DNA from: Mycolicibacterium vaccae NBRC 14118 = CIP 105934
GTDB lineage: Bacteria; Actinomycetota; Actinomycetes; Mycobacteriales; Mycobacteriaceae
Direction: 5' to 3'
NCBI RefSeq assembly: GCF_001552715.1
Contig: NZ_BCRS01000022.1
Location: 1 to 47,914 of the forward strand
DNA length: 47,914 nt
The position numbers were made by a program, and so were the translations under genes. This document shows positions 19,528-37,530 of this stretch, in pieces (the stretch's first letter is position 1; each line of letters starts with the position of its first letter). The notes beneath the pieces were generated by a model. It was not told where the DNA came from, ran no database searches, and worked only from the letters and a program-made list of their open reading frames with translations.

Positions 19528-19543
19528 GACAACAATCGTTGTC
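19528..19543. promoter_or_regulatory. Palindromic operator candidate between divergent genes
   Basis: GACAACAATCGTTGTC is a 6-bp inverted repeat with a 4-nt centre, the size of a TetR-type half-site pair. It lies just upstream of the -10 box proposed for the MpaB-like gene and about 45-60 nt upstream of the cyclase start, so one regulator could control both directions. The binding protein is not evident from the window. Confidence 0.5.
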
Positions 19544-19575
19544 TATGGATCGGAAGTCGTCCCGGACGGCTCGAT

Positions 19576-19588
19576 TAGGCTTGCGCCG
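19576..19588 (+). promoter_or_regulatory. Leaderless promoter of the adenylyl cyclase gene
   Basis: TAGGCT at 19576-19581 matches TANNNT, and exactly six bases separate it from the GTG start at 19588, so the transcript should begin at the start codon. No Shine-Dalgarno sequence precedes this GTG, which agrees with leaderless translation. Confidence 0.65.
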
Positions 19589-20457
19589 TGGACGACGACC
19601 CGCCGGGTGAACCAGCAGGCCGACGGTCTGCAGGACCCGTGGGCTGGTTGCAGGGCGTCAATCACCACGACGGGATCATCGCGTTTCTGCGCCGCACCCG
19701 GCGTGCGCTGCCCGGTGACCCCGAGTTCGGCGATCCGCTCTCGGTCAGCGGGGTGGGCGGTCCGCGCGCGGCCGCCCGTGCAGCCGACCGGATCCTGGAA
19801 CGTGACGCGGTGACCCGAGAGGTCAGCCTCGGTGCGCTTCAGGTGTGGCAGGCGCTGACCGAACGGGTCTCGGGGCGTCCCGCCAACGCCGAGGCCACCC
19901 TCGTGTTCACCGACCTGGTGGGATTTTCGGCATGGTCGCTGGAAGCCGGCGACGACGCGACTCTGCGCCTGCTGCGCCGGGTAGCGCAGGTCGTCGAACC
20001 CCCGCTGCTGGAAGCCGGCGGGCACATCGTCAAGCGCATGGGCGACGGCCTGATGGCGATGTTCGCGGAACCCACCACCGCGGTCCGTGCCGTCATTGCG
20101 GCCCGACAGGCTGTGAAAGCCCTTGACTTCGACGGATATACGCCGCGGATGCGGGTCGGGGTCCACACCGGCCGACCGCAGCGGATCGGATCAGACTGGC
20201 TGGGCATCGATGTGAATCTGGCTGCCCGAGTGATGGAACGCGCCACGCGCGGCGAGCTCGTCGTCTCCGAGGCCACCCTGGACCGCATCCCGGACGAGGA
20301 GTTTCAGACTCTCGGGGTGACGGCCAAGAAACTCCGCAGGCCGGTGTTCGCGGCACGGCAGGACGGAGTGCCGCCCGACTTCACCATGTACCGGCTCAGA
20401 ACTCTCAGGCAGTTACCAGCGGACGAGGACGGCGACGAGGTGCCCGCCGGCGGATAG
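19588..20457 (+). CDS. Class III adenylyl cyclase (Rv1647 type)
   Basis: The product is 289 aa, with an N-terminal ~100-residue regulatory region of unknown fold followed by a cyclase homology domain. All six canonical residues are visible: metal ligands D109 (VFTDLVG) and D153 (KRMGDG), adenine-selecting K149 and D203, and transition-state residues N210 and R214 (DVNLAARV). It should therefore convert ATP to cAMP as a homodimer. The M. tuberculosis counterpart, Rv1647, is an active, pH-sensitive cyclase as I recall. No membrane segment is present. It is probably leaderless. The stop TAG overlaps the next start by one base (TAGTG), so the rhomboid-like gene is coupled to it. Confidence 0.92.
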   Translation: MDDDPPGEPAGRRSAGPVGWLQGVNHHDGIIAFLRRTRRALPGDPEFGDPLSVSGVGGPRAAARAADRILERDAVTREVSLGALQVWQALTERVSGRPANAEATLVFTDLVGFSAWSLEAGDDATLRLLRRVAQVVEPPLLEAGGHIVKRMGDGLMAMFAEPTTAVRAVIAARQAVKALDFDGYTPRMRVGVHTGRPQRIGSDWLGIDVNLAARVMERATRGELVVSEATLDRIPDEEFQTLGVTAKKLRRPVFAARQDGVPPDFTMYRLRTLRQLPADEDGDEVPAGG

Positions 20458-21251
20458 TGGGCCCGGTGCGGGTCACCTTGTGCTACACGACGCTCGTCGC
20501 CGCGGTCACGGCGGTGACCGTGCAGATGGCACCGGACCGGTACGCCGCCCTCGTCCGGCACGTCAGCACCAACCTGCACAACCTGGGTCACGGCCGGTTC
20601 GTGACGCTGATCGGCAGCGCGTTCGTGGTCGACGCCGGGCCGGTCTACCTGTGGCTGCCCGGTCTGGTGTGTCTGCTTGCTGCGGCCGAAATGCTCTGGG
20701 GAGGCTGGCGATTGGTGCAGACAGTGGTGGCCGGCCATGTCGTCGCGTCGCTGGTCGTGGCCGCGGGCCTGGCGGTGGCGGTGCATATGGGCTGGTTGCC
20801 CGCAGCGATCGCCCGCGCCTCCGACACCGGGATCAGTTACGTCGCGATGGCCGCGTTGGGCGCGCTGACCGGGGCGATCCCGTCGCGGTGGCGCCCGGCC
20901 TGGAGGGGGTGGTGGGGCGCGGCCGCGGTGATGGTGCTCGCGGGCGGTCCCGACTTCACCGACGTCGGACACCTACTGGCGTTGGCCATCGGAGCCACGC
21001 TGTCACTGCGCTTCGGTGTCCCGTCGGGTTGGACCGGGCCGAGGATCACGCTGTCGGCGGCCGGCGCGGTGTTCGGGTATCTCGTGCTGACCGGCGGCGC
21101 AGAATCGACCGGCTACGGCGTCGCGTGGGGTGCTCTGGGCGCTCTGTGGTGTGCCGGTGTTGCACGACTGTGGCGCGGGCGAAACGAAGCGAGGCACCTC
21201 CCGGCGGGAGGTGCCTCGGCTCCGGTCTCCGGTCAGCGCACGTCGACGTAG
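20457..21251 (+). CDS. Rhomboid-like integral membrane protein
   Basis: The product is 264 aa with about six hydrophobic segments. STNLHNLGHGRF after the first segment, SDTGISY in the fourth (S127) and DVGHLLALAIG in the last (H172) match the layout of a rhomboid serine protease, though the usual GxSG reads GISY. It may be an active intramembrane protease or a rhomboid pseudoprotease. It overlaps the cyclase stop by one nucleotide and has no ribosome site, so the two are translated together. The GTG at 20466 is a second possible start. Its final ~20 codons contain a strong hairpin and overlap the convergent small gene by 19 nt. Confidence 0.75.
   Translation: MGPVRVTLCYTTLVAAVTAVTVQMAPDRYAALVRHVSTNLHNLGHGRFVTLIGSAFVVDAGPVYLWLPGLVCLLAAAEMLWGGWRLVQTVVAGHVVASLVVAAGLAVAVHMGWLPAAIARASDTGISYVAMAALGALTGAIPSRWRPAWRGWWGAAAVMVLAGGPDFTDVGHLLALAIGATLSLRFGVPSGWTGPRITLSAAGAVFGYLVLTGGAESTGYGVAWGALGALWCAGVARLWRGRNEARHLPAGGASAPVSGQRTST
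21191..21217. terminator. Perfect 12-bp hairpin at the end of the rhomboid-like gene
   Basis: GAGGCACCTCCC at 21191-21202 pairs perfectly with GGGAGGTGCCTC at 21206-21217 around a 3-nt loop. It lies inside the last codons of the rightward ORF and 16 nt beyond the stop of the leftward secreted-protein gene. The position fits a bidirectional terminator, without a U-tract. Confidence 0.75.
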
Positions 21252-21532
21252 TAGATGCTGCCGGTCTTGCTCTGCTGGTAGGTCCGGTCGTTGAAGTAGT
21301 CGCGGACCGTCGAGCGCAGGTCGCCGCCCTTGTTGATGCCGACGACGGTGGCCTGGCTCAGCGGGGCATCGGAGAGACGGTTGACCACGACCCGGTTGCC
21401 CTGGGCCTCCAGCCGGCTGATCGTCTGGTCGGCGTTGCCTCCGGTGGGGGCGGCCGACGCGGGGACGGCCAACCCGACGGCGGCGGCGCTCAGACCGGCG
21501 GCGATGGTGGTGGCGATGGTGAGGTTCCTCAT
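21233..21532 (-). CDS. Small secreted protein of unknown function
   Basis: The product is 99 aa. A signal peptide (MRNLTIATTIAAGLSAAAVG, then LAVPASAA) is cleaved near residue 27. The mature ~70-residue domain has no cysteine and contains GNADQTISRLEAQGNRVVVN, a pattern I associate with small mycobacterial exported proteins, but I cannot name the family. The ATG at 21532 was chosen because AAAGGGAAGAG precedes it; the frame opens further upstream at 21640 without a signal sequence. It converges on the rhomboid-like gene and diverges from pheS. Confidence 0.8.
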   Translation of the reverse strand: MRNLTIATTIAAGLSAAAVGLAVPASAAPTGGNADQTISRLEAQGNRVVVNRLSDAPLSQATVVGINKGGDLRSTVRDYFNDRTYQQSKTGSIYYVDVR

Positions 21533-21627
21533 GGTTCTGCTCTTCCCTTTATCTCGGGTCGGAGCCGTGGAGCAAGTCGCGCGGTTCGACTTCGGTGGTG
21601 ATGGATCTTGATGATCTGAACCCTTAA

Positions 21628-22781
<1,154 letters not shown>

Positions 22782-22782
<1 letters not shown>

Positions 22783-25268
22783 TGCGCCTTCCGTACAGCT
22801 GGCTGCGCGAGGTCGTGCAGGCGGGCGCTCCGGGCTGGGACGTGTCCGCCGAGGAGCTGGAGCAGACGCTGATCCGCATCGGCCACGAGGTCGAAGAGAT
22901 CATTCCGGTCGGTCCGGTGACCGGTCCGTTGACGATCGGCCGGGTCGCCGAGATCGAGGAACTCACTGAGTTCAAGAAGCCGATCCGCGCGTGCAAGGTC
23001 GACGTGGGGGAGTCGGAGCTGCGTGACATCGTCTGCGGAGCAACGAACTTCGCGGTCGGTGAGTTGGTCGTGGTCGCGCTGCCCGGAACGGTGCTGCCCG
23101 GTGATTTCACCATCGCCACCCGCAAGACCTACGGACGCACCTCCGACGGCATGATCTGCTCGGTTTCAGAACTCAACCTCGGGTCGGATCGTTCCGGAAT
23201 CCTGGTGCTGCCGCCGGGCACCGCCGAGCCGGGCACCCCGGCGGCCGGCGTGCTCGGACTCGACGACGTGGTGTTCCATCTGGCGGTCACCCCGGACCGG
23301 GGCTACTGCCTGTCGGTGCGCGGGATGGCGCGGGAGATCGCCAACGCCTACGACCTCGAGTTCGTCGACCCCGCCGACGTCGCACCACTGCCTGTCGAGG
23401 GCGAGGCACTGCCGGTGAGCATCGAACCGGGCACCGGTGTGCAGCGGTTCGGTCTGCGCCCCGTCGCCGGAATAGATCCGAAAGCGGTGTCCCCGTGGTG
23501 GATTCAGCGCCGACTGATGCTCAGCGGCATCCGCGCGATCTCGCCCGCGGTCGACGTCACCAACTACGTCATGCTCGAGCTGGGCCACCCGATGCACGCC
23601 CACGACCGCAGCCTCATCACCGGCGGGTTCCGGGTCCGGTTCGCCGAGCCGGGGGAGAAGGTGGTCACCCTCGACGACGTCGAACGCACTCTTGATCCCG
23701 TCGACGTACTGATCGTCGACGACGTCGCGACCGCGGCGATCGGCGGGGTGATGGGCGCCGGCACCACCGAAGTGCGCGAGAGCACCACCGACGTCCTGCT
23801 GGAGGCGGCCGTCTGGGATCCCGCGGCGGTGTCGCGGACCCAGCGTCGGCTGCGTCTGCACAGCGAGGCCGGCCGGCGTTACGAGCGCACCGTCGACCCT
23901 GCCGTGTCGGTCGCCGCGCTGGACCGCTGTTCTGCGCTACTGGCCGAGATCGCCGGGGGCACAGTCGAACCCAAGCTGACCGACTGGCGCGGTGACCCGC
24001 CGCGCGACGACTGGTCGCATCCGGCGGTCAGCATGCCCGCCGACCTGCCCGACCGCACCGCCGGCGTGGAATACCCCCAGGGTGCCGTCCGCAAGCGGCT
24101 GACCCAGATCGGCGCCGCGGTCGTCGTGGACGGCGGCACGGTGACGGCCACGCCGCCGAGTTGGCGGCCCGACATCCGCCAGCCTGCCGACCTGGTCGAG
24201 GAGGTGATGCGTCTGGAGGGGCTCGACGCGATCCCGTCGGTGCTGCCCGCCGCGCCGGCCGGCCGCGGCCTCACCGCCTCGCAGAGGCGTCGGCGCGCTG
24301 TCGGAAAGTCGCTGGCGCTCAACGGGTTCGTCGAGATCCTGCCCACTCCGTTCCTACCCGCGGCGATCTTCGACCAGTGGGGCCTGGCCGACGACGATCC
24401 CCGGCGCAACACCACCCAGGTGCTCAACCCGCTCGAGGCCGACCGCCCGAACCTGGCCACCACCCTGTTGCCGGGCTTGTTGGAGGCGTTGAGCCGCAAC
24501 GTGTCCCGCGGAGCGGCCGACGTCGCGTTGTTCGCGATCGCGCAGGTGGTGGAGCCGACGGCCGAGACCAGGGCCGTCGAGCGCATCCCTAACGACCGGC
24601 GGCCCACCGACGAGGAGATCGCGACGCTGGACGCGTCGCTGCCCAGGCAGCCCCAGCACGTCGGCGCGGTACTGGCCGGCCTGCGGGAGCCGGCCGGGCC
24701 GTGGGGCCGCGGCCGTCCCGTCGAGGCCACGGACGCGTTCGAGGCCGTGCGGGTCATCGGCCGTGCCGTCGACGTCGAGTTCACCTTCCGGGCCGCGCAG
24801 CACCTGCCGTGGCATCCGGGCCGGTGCGCCGAGATCCTCGTCGGGGACGTGGTCGTCGGCCACGCCGGTCAGCTGCATCCCGCGGTGGTCGAGCGCTCCG
24901 GGCTGCCGAAGGGCACCTGCGCGGTGGAGATCGACCTCGACGCCGTGCCGCTGGTCGAGCGTCTGCCTGCTCCTGCGGTGTCGCCGTTCCCGGCGGTGCT
25001 GCAGGACGTGGCCTTGATAGTGGACGAGGACGTCGCGGCGCAGAGCGTGGTGGACGCGGTCCGTTCGGGTGCCGGTGAGCTCCTCGAGGATGTACGGATC
25101 TTCGACGTCTACACCGGCCCGCAGATCGGTGAGGGGCGCAAGTCGCTGGCGCTGGCGCTGCGCTTCCGCGCCCCGGATCGCACGCTGACCGAGGACGAGG
25201 CCAGTGCCGCGCGGGAGGCCGCGGTCGCCGCCGCGGCCGCCAACGTGGGCGCCGAGCAGCGCCGCTGA
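22782..25268 (+). CDS. pheT: Phenylalanyl-tRNA synthetase beta subunit
   Basis: The product is 828 aa, normal for bacterial PheT. An EMAP-like tRNA-binding domain lies at about 40-150. The B3/B4 editing domain (about 210-370) hydrolyses Tyr-tRNA-Phe, followed by the B5 domain and a catalytic-like domain. The C-terminal anticodon-binding FDX-ACB domain begins near [17 protein letters not shown] and contains [19 protein letters not shown]. It overlaps pheS by 1 nt and so is coupled to it. Its stop is only 2 nt from the stop of the convergent cyclase-ATPase gene, leaving no room for a separate terminator. Confidence 0.97.
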
Positions 25269-25270
25269 GC

Positions 25271-28200
25271 TCAGTCGGCAGGTGGATCGAACCCGGCTGC
25301 TGTGCACGCCGCCGCGTGTTGTCTTCGCAGCGCACTGAAAGCCGCTGTGTCGCCGTCGTATTCGGCGACAGCCGCGCGAAGGCGCAGCGTGGCGAGCCTG
25401 TTGAAGACGAAGCCGTCGTCCGTGGGGATCGCAGCCAGGCGTTCGACGGCAGCCAGCGCCGCGTCGCGATCGAGGGAAGTGCCGCGACGGAGCAGAGACT
25501 CGGCAAGCACCGTCGTGGCGACGCCCACCGACAGCATCTCGCCGCTGTCCGTCATCGCAGTGATCGCGGTGCGGGCGAGGTCGATCGCGCTGTCGAGGTC
25601 GCCGGCCCGCGCCCGGTGACGGGCCAGCGTCGGAGTCACCAGACTCGCGGCGTTCATCGTGAATCTGCGACTCGTTGCGAAGTTTTCGGCCGCGCTGAGC
25701 AGTTCGATTGCTTCCTGTCCGGGGTCGCCGGCATGGATGAGCGCGATGCCCCGGACGATGCGGGCGAGCGTGAGGGTGTATCCGTCGCCCGCCTGCTCGG
25801 CCATCTCCAGTGCCTCGGCGGTCTCCCGCAGAGCCGTGTCGTCGACCCGCCGTGCACCGACCGGCACCGCGAGGATGTACTTGTAGACCACCGAGATGAT
25901 GTGATTCATCGGGTCCAGGCCCCTGGCCATCCGGATCGCGGTGTCGGCGTCGGATCGCCACCCGTGCATCCCCAGACACAGCCGATACAGCCCCCGCATC
26001 CTGATCGCGGCGACGGCGGGGCGGCTGAACAGGACGTCGCTTCGTACCCCGGGATCGGTGGCGAGCGCGGAGGCGCGTTCGGCGAGGTGCAGCGCTTCGC
26101 GAAGTTCTCCCACCTCTGACTTGGCATACCCCAACGCCAACAGGAGAGCCGGTGTCAATGCCGGATCGTCGATCGATCCGAGCAGGGATGTCAGGTCCGC
26201 GATCAGTGGATTCGCCTCGTGATGCCGATGTTGGCCGGCGAGGGCCAGGATCATCCCGGCAGTCCCGATGGCCAGGGATCGGTGGTCGCCCGACCCCGTG
26301 CACAGGATCCGCAACTCGTCGAAGCCCGTTTCGTCGAGATCGCCGCCTGTCTTCCAGATTTCGGCGCAGAGCTTCGTCAGCGCGGTGATCAACCGCGACA
26401 CCCGTTCCGGGTCGCCCTCGGGCAGATGGGCTGCCGCGTGGCGGGCGCGTTGCCAACTTGCCCGGGCGGCAGAGCGGTCCCTGCTGTTGAGCCACGCACC
26501 GGCGCGCATATGCCAGTCGAATGCCTGTCGAAGATCCCCGGCGGTGTGAAGGTGGGCCGCGATCAGGGCGGCGTTCGGGTGGGCCTTCCCCGGGTCCTCA
26601 CCTGCCAGCTTCGCCGCGGCCCGTCGATGTAGTTCAGTTCGCGTCGCCCTCAGCTGCGATTCGTAGGCCACCGTCCGCACGACGGGGTGACAGAAGGCGA
26701 AGCCTGCCGCCGGAAGCTCGGCCGCAGGCTCCACGAAGTCCGCGTCACAGAGCTCGGTGAGCGAGGTCGCCACCGGCACGCTCTCGTCCACCAGCGCCTC
26801 CAGAAGACCTGTATCGAAATGCATCCCGATCACGGCACCGGCGTAGAGCACCGATTTCGCCGCGGACCCGAGACGGTCTATACGGGCGGCAACGGTGGCC
26901 TGCAGGGTGGGCGGCACCGGAATATCGGCAAGCGGGCGGGCGCATCGGTACCGACCGCGTGCGCCCCGCAGAACACCGCGCTCAGCCAGGTCTCTCACGA
27001 TCTCTGTCACGAAAAAAGGGTTGCCGGAGGAGGTCTCGACAATCTGGTGCGTCAGCGCCTGCAGTGACGGATCGGTGCCGAGCAGCTCCGACAACAGGGC
27101 GGTGGTGTCTCCTTCCGCCAGAGGTGGCAGGACGATCGACACCACGCCGCGCAGATCGGCGAGCGCACCCGAGTATTCCGGTCGGTGTGTGATCAGCTGC
27201 AGTGAGGCCGACGTGGCCGGGGCCTCGGCCATGCCGGCGAACAGGGATTCACTTGCGGCGTCGATCCAGTGCGCATCCTCGATCACATAGAGGGTCGGGG
27301 TGGCTCGGTCGAAGAGGCATCGTCGCACCAGCGCGGCGACCCGTCGCTGGCGCGCCTCCGGACTGATGCCGGACAGCACCGGCGTTGCGTCGGCGATCCC
27401 GAGCAGGTCGTCGAGCAACAGCAGGTCGTGTTCGGCGGCGCCGGCCAGTGCCTTGCGCACCTGACTCCGTGCCGTTGCGTTGTCGCGGCCGGTGACGGTG
27501 AACACCGACCGCAGCAGGTTGGCGACCGCCCCGCCGGAGATGCCCCGGGTATGTGACTCGCACTGTGTCGTGTGCACCTCGACGAAACGGTCGACAGCCA
27601 TGCGGGTCACCTCGCGGCGGACGCGGGTCTTGCCGATTCCCGCGGGACCCGCGACACGGACTGCACCACCTTCCCCGGACACCGCACGGTCCAGAAGCGC
27701 CGCGATGGATGCGAGCACCTCGGCGCGTCCGACGAGCGCTGGTTCCCCGTGTGTCCGGGGTGTCAATGGATCGTCGGGGACGGCCAACAGGCGGCGCACC
27801 GGAACGGGGTGGGGCTGCCCCTTCACCGGCACCGCCTGCGGTGGCCCGAGAACCGCGGCGTGCTCCACCTGTGCGGCGGTGCTCTCACTGAGCATGACGC
27901 CGTCGGGCGGGGCGACGGACTCCATCCGCTGTGCCAGACCGACGTGCTCGCCGATGGCGGTGTATCCGAGCGCTCGTGTGCCGATCTCGCCGGCGATGAC
28001 CTGCCCGGAGTTCAGTCCCACCCGCAGATGCAGTGCGACACCGTCGCGTGCGCGAACCCCGACTGCGACTTCGCGCGCCTGTTCGCATACTCCGAGTGCG
28101 GCCCGGCACGCCAGCAGCGCATGGTTCTCCAGTGCGAACGGAGCGCCGAACACCGCCATCACGCCGTCGCCGGTGAACTGGCTGACCACGCCTCCATGGA

Positions 28201-28429
28201 GTTCGACGACGTCGGTCGCGCGGTCCACGAGTTCGGCCATGATCTCGCCGAGACGCTCGGGTCCGACGGTTCTGGCGATGTCCATCGATCTCACGACATC
28301 GGCGAACATGACGGTGACCTGCTTGTACTCGCCGGCGACCGCACGGGGTGCGCGCGCCCCGCAGCGGTCGCAGAAGCGGGCCTCAAGGCGTAGCGCCAGG
28401 CCACACGCTCGGCAGGAATGTGGTTCCAT
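25271..28429 (-). CDS. Class III cyclase-domain / AAA-type ATPase regulator with degenerate cyclase site
   Basis: The product is 1052 aa. It has a zinc ribbon (C6, C9, C20, C23), a cyclase homology domain (about 35-215), a P-loop ATPase (Walker A GPAGIGKT, 261-268; Walker B-like TLYVIEDAHWID) and a long TPR-like helical C-terminus without a recognisable HTH. Metal ligands D44 and D88 are kept, but the Lys/Asp pair that selects adenine is Q84/T157, and the transition-state Asn is G164 (R168 remains). Activity is thus doubtful, or differs as in Rv0386-type cyclases. ATG 28429 follows GCGGGGG; the upstream open frame runs into the argC promoter and is rejected. In M. tuberculosis, PE_PGRS30 occupies this slot. 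Confidence 0.85.
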   Translation of the reverse strand: MEPHSCRACGLALRLEARFCDRCGARAPRAVAGEYKQVTVMFADVVRSMDIARTVGPERLGEIMAELVDRATDVVELHGGVVSQFTGDGVMAVFGAPFALENHALLACRAALGVCEQAREVAVGVRARDGVALHLRVGLNSGQVIAGEIGTRALGYTAIGEHVGLAQRMESVAPPDGVMLSESTAAQVEHAAVLGPPQAVPVKGQPHPVPVRRLLAVPDDPLTPRTHGEPALVGRAEVLASIAALLDRAVSGEGGAVRVAGPAGIGKTRVRREVTRMAVDRFVEVHTTQCESHTRGISGGAVANLLRSVFTVTGRDNATARSQVRKALAGAAEHDLLLLDDLLGIADATPVLSGISPEARQRRVAALVRRCLFDRATPTLYVIEDAHWIDAASESLFAGMAEAPATSASLQLITHRPEYSGALADLRGVVSIVLPPLAEGDTTALLSELLGTDPSLQALTHQIVETSSGNPFFVTEIVRDLAERGVLRGARGRYRCARPLADIPVPPTLQATVAARIDRLGSAAKSVLYAGAVIGMHFDTGLLEALVDESVPVATSLTELCDADFVEPAAELPAAGFAFCHPVVRTVAYESQLRATRTELHRRAAAKLAGEDPGKAHPNAALIAAHLHTAGDLRQAFDWHMRAGAWLNSRDRSAARASWQRARHAAAHLPEGDPERVSRLITALTKLCAEIWKTGGDLDETGFDELRILCTGSGDHRSLAIGTAGMILALAGQHRHHEANPLIADLTSLLGSIDDPALTPALLLALGYAKSEVGELREALHLAERASALATDPGVRSDVLFSRPAVAAIRMRGLYRLCLGMHGWRSDADTAIRMARGLDPMNHIISVVYKYILAVPVGARRVDDTALRETAEALEMAEQAGDGYTLTLARIVRGIALIHAGDPGQEAIELLSAAENFATSRRFTMNAASLVTPTLARHRARAGDLDSAIDLARTAITAMTDSGEMLSVGVATTVLAESLLRRGTSLDRDAALAAVERLAAIPTDDGFVFNRLATLRLRAAVAEYDGDTAAFSALRRQHAAACTAAGFDPPAD

Positions 28430-28504
28430 CGGAACCCCCGCGAAGTGTCGAAACAGGTCGAGAACAGCGTAGGCGGCGACTGCCGGTGACGGCCCCGGAC
28501 AGCT

Positions 28505-30775
<2,271 letters not shown>

Positions 30776-30779
<4 letters not shown>

Positions 30780-31644
30780 GCATGACGACGCCGGAGAAGG
30801 CGCAGGTCCTCGCCGACGCGCTGCCGTGGCTGACCGCGCTGAACGACAAGATCGTGGTGGTCAAGTACGGCGGCAATGCGATGACCGACGACCGCCTCAA
30901 GGCCGCGTTCGCCGCGGACATGGTGTTCCTGCGCAACTGCGGGATCCACCCCGTGGTGGTGCACGGCGGCGGCCCGCAGATCTCGGCCATGCTCAAGAAG
31001 CTCGGCATCGCAGGGGATTTCAAGGGCGGCTTCCGGGTCACCACGCCCGAGGTGCTCGACGTCGCGCGGATGGTGCTCTTCGGTCAGGTCGGCCGCGAGC
31101 TGGTGAACTTGATCAACGCCTACGGTCCCTACGCCGTCGGCATCACCGGTGAAGACGCCCACCTGTTCACCGCGGTGCGCCGCACCGTGATGGTCGAGGG
31201 CGTGGCCACCGACATCGGACTGGTCGGTGACGTGGAGAAGGTGAACACCGACGCCGTCCTGGACCTCATCGACGCCGGCCGGATCCCGGTGGTGTCGACG
31301 ATCGCCCCGGATGCCGCCGGCCTGGTCTACAACATCAACGCCGACACCGCCGCGGCTGCGCTGGCCGAGGCGCTCGGCGCCGAGAAGCTGCTGATGCTGA
31401 CCGACGTCGAGGGGCTCTACACACGCTGGCCGGACCGCGATTCACTGGTCAGCCAGATCAATTCGGACGCACTGGCAGAACTGCTGCCCACGCTGGAGGC
31501 GGGCATGGTCCCCAAGATCGAGGCGTGCCTTCGGGCGATCGACGGCGGCGTGCCGAGCGCACACGTCATCGACGGCCGGGTGGAGCACTGCGTGCTCGTC
31601 GAACTGTTCACCGACGAAGGAGCGGGCACGAAGGTGGTTGGGGC

Positions 31645-31648
<4 letters not shown>
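30776..31648 (+). CDS. argB: Acetylglutamate kinase
   Basis: The product is 290 aa. It phosphorylates N-acetylglutamate with ATP and is usually the arginine-feedback-inhibited step in organisms using the acetyl cycle. The kinase motifs KYGGNAM and HGGGPQI are at residues about 25-65. The extended N-terminal helix ([20 protein letters not shown]) is the feature seen in arginine-sensitive hexameric kinases, so feedback inhibition is expected. It is coupled by ATGA overlaps at both ends, to argJ and argD. Confidence 0.96.
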
Positions 31649-34246
<2,598 letters not shown>

Positions 34247-34273
34247 AGTAGTTCAACAAGAAGGAGTTTCGTT

Positions 34274-36917
<2,644 letters not shown>

Positions 36918-36939
36918 CCGGGCGTTACCATCCATCGGC

Positions 36940-37530
36940 ATGGACACCCGTGCCGCGCGCCGGTGGCTGGCCTCGCGCAAGGTGAGCCACTGGTGGAGAG
37001 CCGCACTGGCGGCGATTCTGGCGGTCGCGGCGCTGTTCGGCGGTCTCGATCCCGTCAACACCAAGGCCACACCGTTCGCGCCGGGGGAGGAGTTCAGCGA
37101 CGGGCAGTTCACCGTCACCGTCGAACGGGCCCGTCTGGTCGAGGAGATCCGAGGTGGGGGACGCGTTGTCGGGACGGCCAAACCCGGCCGCAGGTATCTG
37201 GGAGTGGTCGCCACTCTGCGCAACGATGCGACGATGCCGGGACGGCTACGCAACGAGCTCGACGTCCGGGACGTGCCCGACAAGGAGTTCCATGGTGTCT
37301 TCCGGTTCCGGGACGGCTCGCCGATCCAGAACCTGGGGCCCGGGCTGACCGAGCAGCTCGTGTTCGCCTGGCTCGTCCCCGACCGCGTGCTGGATGCGGG
37401 TGACCTGTTGACCATCCGGATCTGGAAGAAGCACCACCGTCAACTGATGGTCACCTACGGCGGGGAGGAGTGGCTCGACAGCCTGACCGACTACGGCGTC
37501 ACCGAACTCCCGGTGGGAACGCCGTCGTGA
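36940..37530 (+). CDS. Single-pass exported protein, beta-rich domain (module gene 1)
   Basis: The product is 196 aa. A basic N-terminus (about 20 residues) and one hydrophobic segment (about 21-36, WRAALAAILAVAALFGG) precede a ~150-residue extracytoplasmic domain. GQFTVTVERARLVEE, YLGVVATLRND and LVFAWLVPDRVLDAGD resemble the strand pattern of DUF4352-like immunoglobulin folds, though I cannot confirm the family. TACCAT at 36926-36931 is a possible -10 box, with transcription starting within a few bases of the ATG, so it may be leaderless. The stop overlaps the next gene by 4 nt. The function is unknown. Confidence 0.75.
   Translation: MDTRAARRWLASRKVSHWWRAALAAILAVAALFGGLDPVNTKATPFAPGEEFSDGQFTVTVERARLVEEIRGGGRVVGTAKPGRRYLGVVATLRNDATMPGRLRNELDVRDVPDKEFHGVFRFRDGSPIQNLGPGLTEQLVFAWLVPDRVLDAGDLLTIRIWKKHHRQLMVTYGGEEWLDSLTDYGVTELPVGTPS

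Noticed and set aside
24354..26495. 713-residue minus-strand open frame across the pheT/cyclase-ATPase junction
   Set aside because: It is antisense to pheT and out of frame inside the cyclase-ATPase gene, with Arg/Gly-rich composition typical of high-GC shadow frames and no domain signature.
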